Translations under genes and position numbers: made by a program
Assembly: GCA_905373195.1 (NCBI GenBank)
Contig: CAJPSG010000059.1
Coordinates: forward strand, 1-6,833
Length of the DNA: 6,833 bases
Direction of reading: 5' to 3'
Source: Kingella oralis
Lineage (GTDB): Bacteria; Pseudomonadota; Gammaproteobacteria; Burkholderiales; Neisseriaceae
Shown here: in pieces, positions 1 to 4,373 of the stretch
How the letters are laid out: every line of letters begins with the position of its first letter
Numbering within the stretch: the first letter of the stretch is position 1
The notes under the pieces: model-generated
Databases searched by the model: none
What the model saw: only the letters and a program-made list of their open reading frames with translations
What the model was told of the DNA's origin: nothing

Positions 1-59
1 CCCAAACGCCCATTAACCATTTTCAGGCTACCTCACATCGCCCAACAAGGAAACCCATG
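1..59 (+). repeat. Left arm of 59-bp inverted repeat (trpF leader)
   Basis: This arm matches the reverse complement of 1369-1427 at 58 of 59 positions; the only difference is at position 54 (C here, A in the other copy). It covers a variant DUS, the AAGGAAA ribosome binding site at 47-53 and the trpF start codon, and similarity stops at the ATG. The arm reaches the window edge, so it may extend further left. Confidence 0.95.
22..33 (-). repeat. Variant DNA uptake sequence in trpF leader
   Basis: On the - strand this reads AGGTAGCCTGAA, one base (T for C at position 4) away from the window's common 12-mer. The same variant occurs in the other arm of the inverted repeat at 1395-1406 and nowhere else in the window. 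Confidence 0.8.
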
Positions 60-686
60 ACCAAAATCCAAACCAAAATCTGCGGCATCACCCGCCCCCA
101 AGATGCCCAATGCGCCGCCCAACTGGGCGCAGATGCCATCGGGCTGGTCTTTTTCGCCGGCAGCAAACGCTGCGTAACCATCGCCCAAGCGCAAGCCATC
201 GTGCGCGTGTTGCCCCCGTTTGTAAGCGTCGTCGCCCTGTTTGTGAACGAAACCGCCGTGCGCATCCACGAAATCCTCGCCCGCGTGCCGATTGATGTTT
301 TGCAGTTCCACGGCGACGAAGCCCCCGCCTTCTGCCAACAATTCCACCGCCCCTATCTCAAAGCCGTGCGCGTGCAAACCCCCAGCGACATCACCACCGC
401 CCTGCGCGATTTCGCCGCCGCCCGCGCCGTGCTGTTTGATGCCTTTGTCAACGGCGCATACGGCGGCACAGGACACACCTTTGACTGGGCAATGCTGCCC
501 CAAAACCTAAACGCCCATTGGATTTTGTCGGGCGGCTTAAACGCCGACAACGTTGCCGATGCCCTGCGCGTTACCCGCGCACAAGCGGTGGATGTGTCCA
601 GCGGCGTGGAAAGCGCGGCGGGGGTGAAATCGCCCGAGAAAATGGCAGCGTTTATGGCAGCCGTGCATGATTTTCAGGCTGCCTAA
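57..686 (+). CDS. trpF: Phosphoribosylanthranilate isomerase (TrpF)
   Basis: TrpF performs the Amadori rearrangement of N-(5'-phosphoribosyl)anthranilate to CdRP, the third step from chorismate in cytoplasmic tryptophan synthesis. The 209-residue protein has the length of a single-domain (beta/alpha)8 TrpF. Visible motifs are KICGIT at 7-12 with the catalytic Cys9, LQFHGDE at 82-88, the general-acid Asp at 128 (LFDAF), and the phosphate-binding loops SGGL (158-161) and DVSSGVE (179-185). The ATG at 57 is preceded by AAGGAAA and places the catalytic Cys correctly. It stands alone here: no other trp gene is in the window, and it converges on rdgB. The last codons (FQAA) and the stop TAA are formed by a DUS, so the natural C-terminus is DUS-derived. 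Its coding strand is C-rich with mostly GCC alanine codons, unlike clpX on the same strand. The family assignment is firm. Confidence 0.97.
   Translation: MTKIQTKICGITRPQDAQCAAQLGADAIGLVFFAGSKRCVTIAQAQAIVRVLPPFVSVVALFVNETAVRIHEILARVPIDVLQFHGDEAPAFCQQFHRPYLKAVRVQTPSDITTALRDFAAARAVLFDAFVNGAYGGTGHTFDWAMLPQNLNAHWILSGGLNADNVADALRVTRAQAVDVSSGVESAAGVKSPEKMAAFMAAVHDFQAA
673..684 (-). repeat. DNA uptake sequence at trpF 3' end
   Basis: A perfect copy read on the - strand. In the trpF frame it encodes the terminal Gln-Ala-Ala, and its final T is the first base of the TAA stop. With the copy at 704-715 it forms a 14-bp stem (671-684 with 704-717) around a 19-nt loop. Confidence 0.95.
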
Positions 687-703
687 TTCGGTGTAACCCG
701 CAG

Positions 704-715
704 AGGCAGCCTGAA
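704..715 (+). repeat. DNA uptake sequence between trpF and rdgB
   Basis: A perfect copy on the + strand. It can pair either with 673-684 or with 771-782, so the three copies here give two alternative outer stems. The second choice encloses the terminator hairpin at 721-754. Confidence 0.95.
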
Positions 716-720
716 AAAAC

Positions 721-754
721 AAAAATCGTTTGGTATTCTGCCAAACGATTTTTT
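721..754. terminator. Bidirectional intrinsic terminator, trpF/rdgB
   Basis: A perfect 13-bp stem (721-733 with 741-753) with the 7-nt loop TATTCTG. The stem ends in A-run/T-run sequence, so either strand gives a hairpin followed by U residues. It lies between two convergent genes and would stop both transcripts. A second stem, formed by DUS copies at 704-717 and 769-782, can enclose it as a nested cruciform. Confidence 0.85.
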
Positions 755-770
755 GCTGGATAGATTGGTT

Positions 771-782
771 TTCAGGCTGCCT
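771..782 (-). repeat. DNA uptake sequence overlapping rdgB stop
   Basis: A perfect copy on the - strand, which is the rdgB coding strand. The rdgB stop TAG overlaps its first two bases (AG), so the gene end reads TAG followed by GCAGCCTGAA. Confidence 0.95.
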
Positions 783-1371
783 AAATCGCCCGAACCTTGT
801 CTAACAAAATCTTCAACGCTTGGGCGCGGTGGCTGATTTGGTTTTTGATTTCGGGCGCAAGCTGAGCGGCGGTGCAGGCGTGGTCGGGCAGGTAAAAATG
901 CGGGTCGTAGCCAAAGCCGTGTTCGCCTGCGCTTTCAGGCTGCCATTGCCCGCGCCAAATGCCCTCGGCGATGATGGGCTGCGGGTCATTGGGATGGCGC
1001 ACCAGCACCAGCACGCAAACGTAGTAGCAGGATTTGTCGGCATGGGGCGCGAGCTCGGCGGATGCTTTGGCGTTGTTGGCGGCATCGGATTTGGGCTCGC
1101 CTGCATAACGTGCGGAATGCACGCCCGGTGCGCCGCCCAGCGCGTTGATGCAGATGCCGCTGTCGTCGGCAAGGGCGGGCAAGCCGCTGTGTTGGCTGGC
1201 GTGGCGGGCTTTGGCGAGCGCGTTTTCAACGAAGGTGGCGTAAGGCTCGGCGCATTCGGGCGTGTTGAACGCGGATTGCGGCAGGATTTGAATGTGCTGC
1301 GTGGCAAAAAGGGCGGTAAATTCGCGCAGTTTGCCTGCGTTGTTGCTGGCGAGAACGATTTTGGAGAACAT
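781..1371 (-). CDS. rdgB: dITP/XTP pyrophosphatase (RdgB/HAM1 family)
   Basis: This enzyme hydrolyses non-canonical purine nucleotides (dITP, ITP, XTP) to monophosphates plus pyrophosphate in the cytoplasm, keeping deaminated bases out of DNA and RNA. The 196-residue product matches the usual length of about 197. Motifs in order are ASNNAGKLREF (8-18, the substrate/phosphate loop), FVENALAKAR (47-56), LADDSGICINAL (67-78, with the metal and general-base acids), GAPGVHSARYAG (80-91), GFGYDP (152-157) and SHRAQALK (180-187). I chose the ATG at 1371 because it begins MFSKIVLASNN as in the family and has AAGGAAA upstream. The frame stays open back to 1662, but that part lies in intergenic repeat sequence. 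A near-perfect DUS encodes WQPES at 143-147. The leader is almost identical to that of trpF. The TAG stop overlaps a DUS. Confidence 0.96.
   Translation of the reverse strand: MFSKIVLASNNAGKLREFTALFATQHIQILPQSAFNTPECAEPYATFVENALAKARHASQHSGLPALADDSGICINALGGAPGVHSARYAGEPKSDAANNAKASAELAPHADKSCYYVCVLVLVRHPNDPQPIIAEGIWRGQWQPESAGEHGFGYDPHFYLPDHACTAAQLAPEIKNQISHRAQALKILLDKVRAI
934..945 (-). repeat. Near-perfect DUS inside rdgB
   Basis: The - strand reads TGGCAGCCTGAA, 11 of 12 matches; only the first base differs. It encodes W-Q-P-E at residues 143-146 of RdgB, in a surface-variable part of the family between the core motifs. Confidence 0.75.
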
Positions 1372-1427
1372 GGTTTTCCTTGTTGGGCGATGTGAGGTAG
1401 CCTGAAAATGGTTAATGGGCGTTTGGG
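1369..1427 (-). repeat. Right arm of 59-bp inverted repeat (rdgB leader)
   Basis: Reverse complement of 1-59 with one mismatch. Read on the - strand it runs into the rdgB ATG at 1371, giving rdgB the same leader, variant DUS and AAGGAAA binding site as trpF. Beyond the start codons the two genes share nothing obvious. Confidence 0.95.
1395..1406 (+). repeat. Variant DNA uptake sequence in rdgB leader
   Basis: AGGTAGCCTGAA, the same single-base variant as at 22-33, in inverted position. The shared variant supports copying of one arm from the other rather than independent origin. Confidence 0.8.
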
Positions 1428-1469
1428 CGTTGTGTACTTGTTTTAGCTTCGCAACTCCGCTGTGCTTCG

Positions 1470-1505
1470 CAGGCTGCCTCAACGCAATGCAATAGGCAGC
1501 CTGAA
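1470..1505. repeat. Hairpin containing a DNA uptake sequence
   Basis: A 10-bp stem pairs 1470-1479 with 1494-1503 around a 14-nt loop. The right side is a perfect + strand DUS (1494-1505); the left side matches its reverse complement at 10 of 12. Neither strand has a T-run after the stem, so termination activity is doubtful. Just left of it the 7-mer GCTTCGC occurs twice directly (1446-1452 and 1464-1470). Confidence 0.6.
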
Positions 1506-1510
1506 AATCA

Positions 1511-1585
1511 ATTTGGCGCGGCGATGGCGGGTTGCCAAATGGCGTGTTCAACAGGACTTTGCGGGTAGGCAAGATATTGGCAACC
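1511..1585. other. Intergenic segment with two competing stems
   Basis: This noncoding stretch upstream of rdgB contains the 7-bp inverted pair 1511-1517/1534-1540 and the 9-bp inverted pair 1530-1538/1577-1585. They overlap at 1534-1538, so only one can form at a time. In a - strand transcript reading from the small membrane gene towards rdgB, this could be an RNA switch or part of a repeated intergenic element. I do not recognise it. Confidence 0.35.
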
Positions 1586-1590
1586 TTGGT

Positions 1591-1602
1591 TTCAGGCTGC
1601 CT
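1591..1602 (-). repeat. DNA uptake sequence forming a stop codon
   Basis: A perfect copy on the - strand. In the frame of the small membrane protein it reads as the end of a Lys codon, GCA, GCC and TGA, so the DUS supplies the last two alanines and the stop. Confidence 0.95.
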
Positions 1603-1825
1603 TATCGTTTGCATTTTGCTTGGCAAGCTGATCGCGCGACACTTGGCGGATATACAGCGCAAGGCTGGTAAATTGCCCCATCACCGCGCCAAACGAAAAC
1701 AAAAACGCCGCCACACCAAATTGCTTGCTGCCCATGCGAATCAGGTAGCTGCCCAGCAGCAATAGGGCGATAAAGAGTAATGAAAACAATATGGTGAGAA
1801 TCAGATAACGTTTGCGCGCGGTCAT
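1592..1825 (-). CDS. Small two-helix inner membrane protein, unknown function
   Basis: A 77-residue protein that I do not recognise. The N-terminus is basic (R4, K5, R6) and is followed by a strongly hydrophobic helix at about 7-29, a short turn (RMGSK, 30-34), a second helix at about 36-59, and a polar tail rich in Gln, Lys and Arg (60-77). The charges suggest both ends face the cytoplasm. That helix-turn-helix pattern is unlikely by chance in a shadow frame and supports a real gene. The ATG is the first start in frame, but no Shine-Dalgarno sequence is visible: a DUS-like 12-mer ends two bases before it. The last residues (KAA) and the TGA come from a DUS. It lies on the same strand between the zinc-ribbon gene, from which a hairpin separates it, and rdgB, 220 bp downstream. 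Confidence 0.65.
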   Translation of the reverse strand: MTARKRYLILTILFSLLFIALLLLGSYLIRMGSKQFGVAAFLFSFGAVMGQFTSLALYIRQVSRDQLAKQNANDKAA

Positions 1826-1826
1826 A

Positions 1827-1838
1827 GGGCAGCCTGAA
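1827..1838 (+). repeat. Near-perfect DUS at membrane gene start
   Basis: GGGCAGCCTGAA, 11 of 12 matches. It occupies the place where the ribosome binding site of the small membrane protein gene would be expected. Confidence 0.7.
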
Positions 1839-1859
1839 AAAAGGTAAGCAAGAATAAAT

Positions 1860-1891
1860 AGGCAGCCTGAAAGATGATTTTCAGGCTGCCT
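1860..1891 (-). terminator. Inverted DUS pair, terminator of zinc-ribbon gene
   Basis: Perfect DUS copies at 1860-1871 (+) and 1880-1891 (-) give a 13-bp stem (1860-1872 with 1879-1891) around a 6-nt loop. It starts 13 bp after the TAA of the zinc-ribbon gene. The - strand transcript continues as UAUUUAUUCUU, a loose U-rich tail. A close inverted pair of uptake sequences acting as terminator is a known arrangement in Neisseria. Confidence 0.75.
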
Positions 1892-1904
1892 TTAAGCGTT
1901 GGGG

Positions 1905-2780
1905 TTAGTGAATATCCAGCACCCAATAAAACAGTTGCATAATCAACACCATCAGCGCGGCAATGGAGGCCGCCATCCAGTTAAATTCACCGCTGGGGGA
2001 AAGCGCGACATCGTTTTTCGTGGGCGGGATGGTGGGCGCGTGGTTGCCCAGCGCAAGCGTGTTGGGCGCAGCCACAGGGCTCATGCTGGTGCCGCCTTGC
2101 CCGTCGCCCAGCAGGGTAAACACAAGGCTGTCGGTGTGGATGGTGATGTTGTTTTGTTGCCCATCGGTGCGCATTTCGCTCACGGCGGTGGTTTTGCTGT
2201 TTTTAGCGGCGGGTTTCATGGCAATTTGCGGAAGCTGGCTGCTGATGCTGTCGCGGTCAAGCAAGGAAAAAGCGGTGCCGTTGCCCACTTCGGCAAAAGT
2301 GTGTGTTGCACCGTTGGCACGCGGCACGCGGTATTCCAGCGGGCGTTGTTCAGGGTGTTGCTGCTTGCTGATTTCGTGAACCGTTTTGGCGATTTTGGGC
2401 GCGGCGGTTTCTTTTTTGTTGTGCGCGTTGAAAAAAGCATCCAACGATTTGGCGGTTTGCTCGCGCAGTTTATCGGCTGCCGATTTTTCTTTGGGTTTTT
2501 CTTTGGCTAACACTTCGCCTTGCAATGCCGCTTTTTTTTCTGTTTCTTTTTTGGGCGCAGTGGGCTTGGCTGTATTGGCTTGCGTTTGTGGCGCAGCTTT
2601 TTCTGTGGGTTTGGCATCTGGCTTAGCATTCGGTTGCTGCGCCTTTTTGCTTTTTTTCACCAGCTGAAAAATATGGTTGCAAGACGAACACACGGCACGC
2701 CCTTGCGTTTTGTTTAAATCGGCACTATCCAACACCGAAGTGTGGCTGCATTTGGGGCATTTAACTTTAACTTCGCTCAT
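1905..2780 (-). CDS. Zinc-ribbon (MJ0042-type) protein with C-terminal membrane helix
   Basis: A 291-residue protein of unknown exact role. Residues 1-38 form a zinc ribbon with CPKC (C8, C11) and CSSC (C31, C34), like the MJ0042-type N-terminal domain. A long Lys/Ala/Pro/Thr-rich, probably disordered linker follows (about 42-135), then a moderately ordered stretch (about 145-225), a second Pro/Thr-rich part, and one hydrophobic helix at about 268-288 that ends the protein (LDIH). It starts 19 bp after prmA, so the two are co-transcribed. In many proteobacteria the gene next to prmA encodes a zinc-ribbon, linker, membrane helix and periplasmic DUF3426 protein. Here nothing follows the helix, so either the domain is missing or this is a different family. 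The upstream AGAG is a weak ribosome site. The coding strand has A8 and A7 runs in the linker. Existence of the gene is firm; its function is open. Confidence 0.85.
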   Translation of the reverse strand: MSEVKVKCPKCSHTSVLDSADLNKTQGRAVCSSCNHIFQLVKKSKKAQQPNAKPDAKPTEKAAPQTQANTAKPTAPKKETEKKAALQGEVLAKEKPKEKSAADKLREQTAKSLDAFFNAHNKKETAAPKIAKTVHEISKQQHPEQRPLEYRVPRANGATHTFAEVGNGTAFSLLDRDSISSQLPQIAMKPAAKNSKTTAVSEMRTDGQQNNITIHTDSLVFTLLGDGQGGTSMSPVAAPNTLALGNHAPTIPPTKNDVALSPSGEFNWMAASIAALMVLIMQLFYWVLDIH

Positions 2781-2799
2781 AAAATGTACTCTGAATGGG

Positions 2800-3687
2800 T
2801 TAGCGTTTTACGCCATTGATACACGCCCAGCCGTTGTTCACAATGGCAGAGGCAAGGTCAAACCATTGCGCGTAAATCGCGCTCATCTCGTTAATCTGTT
2901 CTTCTAAAATGCCTGATAACACGATTTTGCCGCCCGTTTTGGTGCGCCCCGCGAGCATATCGCCCAGCATACGCAAAGGGTTGGCTAAAATATTGGCAAC
3001 CACCACATCAAACTGCCCTTGCGGCAAGCCATCGGGCAAATAAAAGGCAGCCTGAACTTCGTTTTGTGCGGCATTGTCGTTGCTGGCTTTGATGGCTTGC
3101 GGGTCAATATCCACGCCTGTTGCGCTGCCTGCGCCCAGCTTCAATGCGGCGATGGTTAAGATGCCTGAGCCGCAGCCGTAATCCAACACGGATTCGCCGC
3201 CGCGCAAGTTATCATCCAGCCATTGCAGGCAAAGATGGGTGGTGGGGTGGCTGCCTGTGCCAAAGGCTAAACCTGGGTCTAAGCGCAGGTTGATGGCGTG
3301 GGCATCGGGGGTATCGTGCCATGTGGGGGTAATCCACAGGCGGTCGGAAATTTTGATTGGGTCAAACTGCGATTGGGTAAGGCGCACCCAGTCTTGCTCT
3401 TCCAGCGTTTCCAAGCTGTATTCGGGCGGTTGGATGTGGATGTTGGCGGCGGCGTTGGCAATGATTTGCGCCACATCGGCGTGTTCGCTAAACAGGGCAA
3501 TAATGAGGCTTTGTTGCCACACTTGCTGTTGTGGCATATCGGGTTCGCCAAAAATGGGCTGCTCGTTTTCCGTGCCTGCAAAGGCATCTTCAATGGCGGC
3601 AGATAACGCGCCGTGTTCCATCAGGGCATCGGATAATAGCTCGGCAAGGCTTTCGGAAACGGGAATGCTGGCTTGTTGGTAAGACAT
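2800..3687 (-). CDS. prmA: Ribosomal protein L11 methyltransferase (PrmA)
   Basis: PrmA uses S-adenosylmethionine to trimethylate amino groups of ribosomal protein L11 in the cytoplasm. The 295-residue length is typical. The N-terminal substrate-recognition domain shows LAELLSDALMEHGALSAAIED (14-34) and EQPIFGEP (42-49). The linker and catalytic domain contain DPGLAFGTGSHPTT (137-150), the SAM-binding LDYGCGSGIL (168-177), GVDIDPQAI (191-199), the substrate loop VVANILANPL (229-238) and LSGIL (257-261). The ATG at 3687 fits the family N-terminus, but no clear Shine-Dalgarno sequence precedes it. It is the first gene of an operon with the zinc-ribbon protein, is transcribed away from rpsT, and has a possible promoter at 3730-3758. 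A perfect DUS inside the gene encodes VQAAF at 211-215, between the SAM-binding strands and the substrate loop, where sequence varies. Confidence 0.97.
   Translation of the reverse strand: MSYQQASIPVSESLAELLSDALMEHGALSAAIEDAFAGTENEQPIFGEPDMPQQQVWQQSLIIALFSEHADVAQIIANAAANIHIQPPEYSLETLEEQDWVRLTQSQFDPIKISDRLWITPTWHDTPDAHAINLRLDPGLAFGTGSHPTTHLCLQWLDDNLRGGESVLDYGCGSGILTIAALKLGAGSATGVDIDPQAIKASNDNAAQNEVQAAFYLPDGLPQGQFDVVVANILANPLRMLGDMLAGRTKTGGKIVLSGILEEQINEMSAIYAQWFDLASAIVNNGWACINGVKR
3046..3057 (+). repeat. DNA uptake sequence inside prmA
   Basis: A perfect copy, antisense to the gene, read as V-Q-A-A-F at PrmA residues 211-215. The site is outside the SAM and substrate motifs. Confidence 0.95.
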
Positions 3688-3695
3688 GGTTTTTG

Positions 3696-3707
3696 CGTTT
3701 GCAAACG
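3696..3707. promoter_or_regulatory. 12-bp perfect palindrome upstream of prmA
   Basis: CGTTTGCAAACG is its own reverse complement and ends 8 bp before the prmA ATG, between the putative promoter and the start. It could be a repressor operator or a small mRNA hairpin near the ribosome site. A 12-bp palindrome can also occur by chance. Confidence 0.3.
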
Positions 3708-3729
3708 TGTTTTAAAGTTATAGCGCGGT

Positions 3730-3758
3730 ATTTTAACAGTATTTTGCATTGTGTTGAA
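3730..3758 (-). promoter_or_regulatory. Possible sigma-70 promoter of prmA operon
   Basis: On the - strand TTCAAC (3758-3753) and TAAAAT (3735-3730) are separated by 17 bp. The -10 element is good and the -35 weak. It would give a leader of about 35-40 nt before the prmA ATG. It lies in the AT-rich middle of the divergent prmA/rpsT spacer. Confidence 0.4.
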
Positions 3759-3837
3759 AATTATTAGGATGTTTGTTTACAAATAATGGGAATTGTATGG
3801 ATGAATGGGCGCAAATATTATCAGCGGGCTAAACGTT

Positions 3838-3849
3838 TTCAGGCTGCCT
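3838..3849 (-). repeat. DNA uptake sequence in prmA/rpsT spacer
   Basis: A single perfect copy, not part of an inverted pair, 26 bp upstream of the rpsT -35 element and therefore outside the core promoter. Confidence 0.95.
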
Positions 3850-3875
3850 ACTGGTTTGGTTGCGCGTGAAAATGC

Positions 3876-3904
3876 TTGCATTTGCGCGGCTTGCTGTTTA
3901 AAAT
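3876..3904 (+). promoter_or_regulatory. Sigma-70 promoter of rpsT
   Basis: TTGCAT (3876-3881) and TAAAAT (3899-3904) with the optimal 17-bp spacing. Transcription would start near 3911, leaving a leader of about 42 nt that contains the ribosome site AGGAG at 3941-3945. Confidence 0.75.
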
Positions 3905-3952
3905 GGCGCGTTTTACAAATCTGCCTTTGATTTCAATTTTAGGAGTAACTAC

Positions 3953-4216
3953 ATGGCTAATAGCGCACAAGCACGCAAACGTGCTCGTCAATCTTTGAAA
4001 AATCGTGCACACAACGCAAGTTTGCGTACTGCTTTTCGCACTGCGGTGAAAAAAGTGTTGAAAGCGGTTGAAGCGGGTGATAAAGCGGCGGCACAAGCCG
4101 TTTACCGTGAAAGCACCAAAGTTTTGGATCGCATCGCTGATAAAGGCGTGTTCCATAAAAACAAAGCGGCTCGCCATAAAAGCCGTTTGTCAGCAAAAGT
4201 TAAAGCAATGGCTTAA
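3953..4216 (+). CDS. rpsT: 30S ribosomal protein S20
   Basis: S20 is a primary 16S rRNA-binding protein of the small subunit, made of a helical bundle. The 87-residue length equals that of the E. coli protein. The N-terminus ([21 protein letters not shown]) and the Lys/Arg/Ala-rich composition throughout are diagnostic. It starts at ATG with a strong AGGAG seven bases upstream, has its own promoter at 3876-3904, and is followed after 18 bp by an intrinsic terminator, so it is a single-gene unit. In E. coli S20 represses its own translation; nothing in this leader tells whether that holds here. Confidence 0.98.
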   Translation: MANSAQARKRARQSLKNRAHNASLRTAFRTAVKKVLKAVEAGDKAAAQAVYRESTKVLDRIADKGVFHKNKAARHKSRLSAKVKAMA

Positions 4217-4234
4217 TGCTTGTTGAATAGATGA

Positions 4235-4272
4235 AAAATCCTGTTACAGCGATGTAGCAGGATTTTGTTTTT
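4235..4272 (+). terminator. Intrinsic terminator of rpsT
   Basis: A 13-bp stem (4235-4247 with 4254-4266, containing one G-U pair in RNA) with the loop AGCGAT, followed by GTTTTT. It sits 18 bp after the rpsT stop and its T-tail runs into a DUS. Confidence 0.9.
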
Positions 4273-4282
4273 CAGGCTGCCT
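4271..4282 (-). repeat. DNA uptake sequence after rpsT terminator
   Basis: A perfect copy whose first two T bases are also the end of the terminator T-tail. Confidence 0.95.
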
Positions 4283-4297
4283 TAATAAGCAGTAGAT

Positions 4298-4309
4298 AGG
4301 CAACCTGAA
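4298..4309 (+). repeat. Variant DUS upstream of clpX
   Basis: AGGCAACCTGAA, 11 of 12. It faces the copy at 4271-4282 in inverted orientation, giving an imperfect stem with a 15-nt loop, just upstream of the clpX promoter. Confidence 0.65.
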
Positions 4310-4330
4310 ATGGTTTTTTCTTGGCTGGGC

Positions 4331-4339
4331 TGCTATACT
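4331..4339 (+). promoter_or_regulatory. Extended -10 promoter of clpX
   Basis: TGCTATACT is a TGn extended -10 element with a near-consensus hexamer at 4334-4339. No good -35 is found at 16-18 bp, as is common for extended -10 promoters. Transcription would start near 4346, about 28 nt before the ATG. No heat-shock (sigma-32) consensus is obvious. Confidence 0.55.
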
Positions 4340-4373
4340 TCGCGGCTATTTTTTAATCTTATTTAACCAAAAA

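Noticed and set aside
33..503. A 156-residue open frame opposite trpF
   Set aside because: It is a shadow of a GC-rich real gene. Its terminal peptide HGFPCWAM also appears at the end of a + strand frame at 820-1395, but only because both read through the inverted leader repeat.
820..1395. A 191-residue open frame opposite rdgB
   Set aside because: It is Gly/Ala/Val-rich shadow sequence complementary to an unambiguous RdgB, with no domain of its own.
1..1427. The 59-bp inverted repeat as ends of an insertion sequence or Correia-type element
   Set aside because: The enclosed genes are trpF and rdgB rather than a transposase, and I do not see Correia end sequences. The arms are gene leaders ending at start codons.
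1372..1662. An upstream extension of the rdgB frame by about 97 codons to 1662
   Set aside because: The family N-terminus and a ribosome site fit the ATG at 1371. The extension crosses DUS copies, the inverted repeat and hairpins, and has no recognisable domain.
1899..2510. A 203-residue open frame opposite the zinc-ribbon gene
   Set aside because: Low complexity, Gly/Phe-rich at the end because of T-runs complementary to lysine codons. The other strand has the zinc ribbon and operon context.
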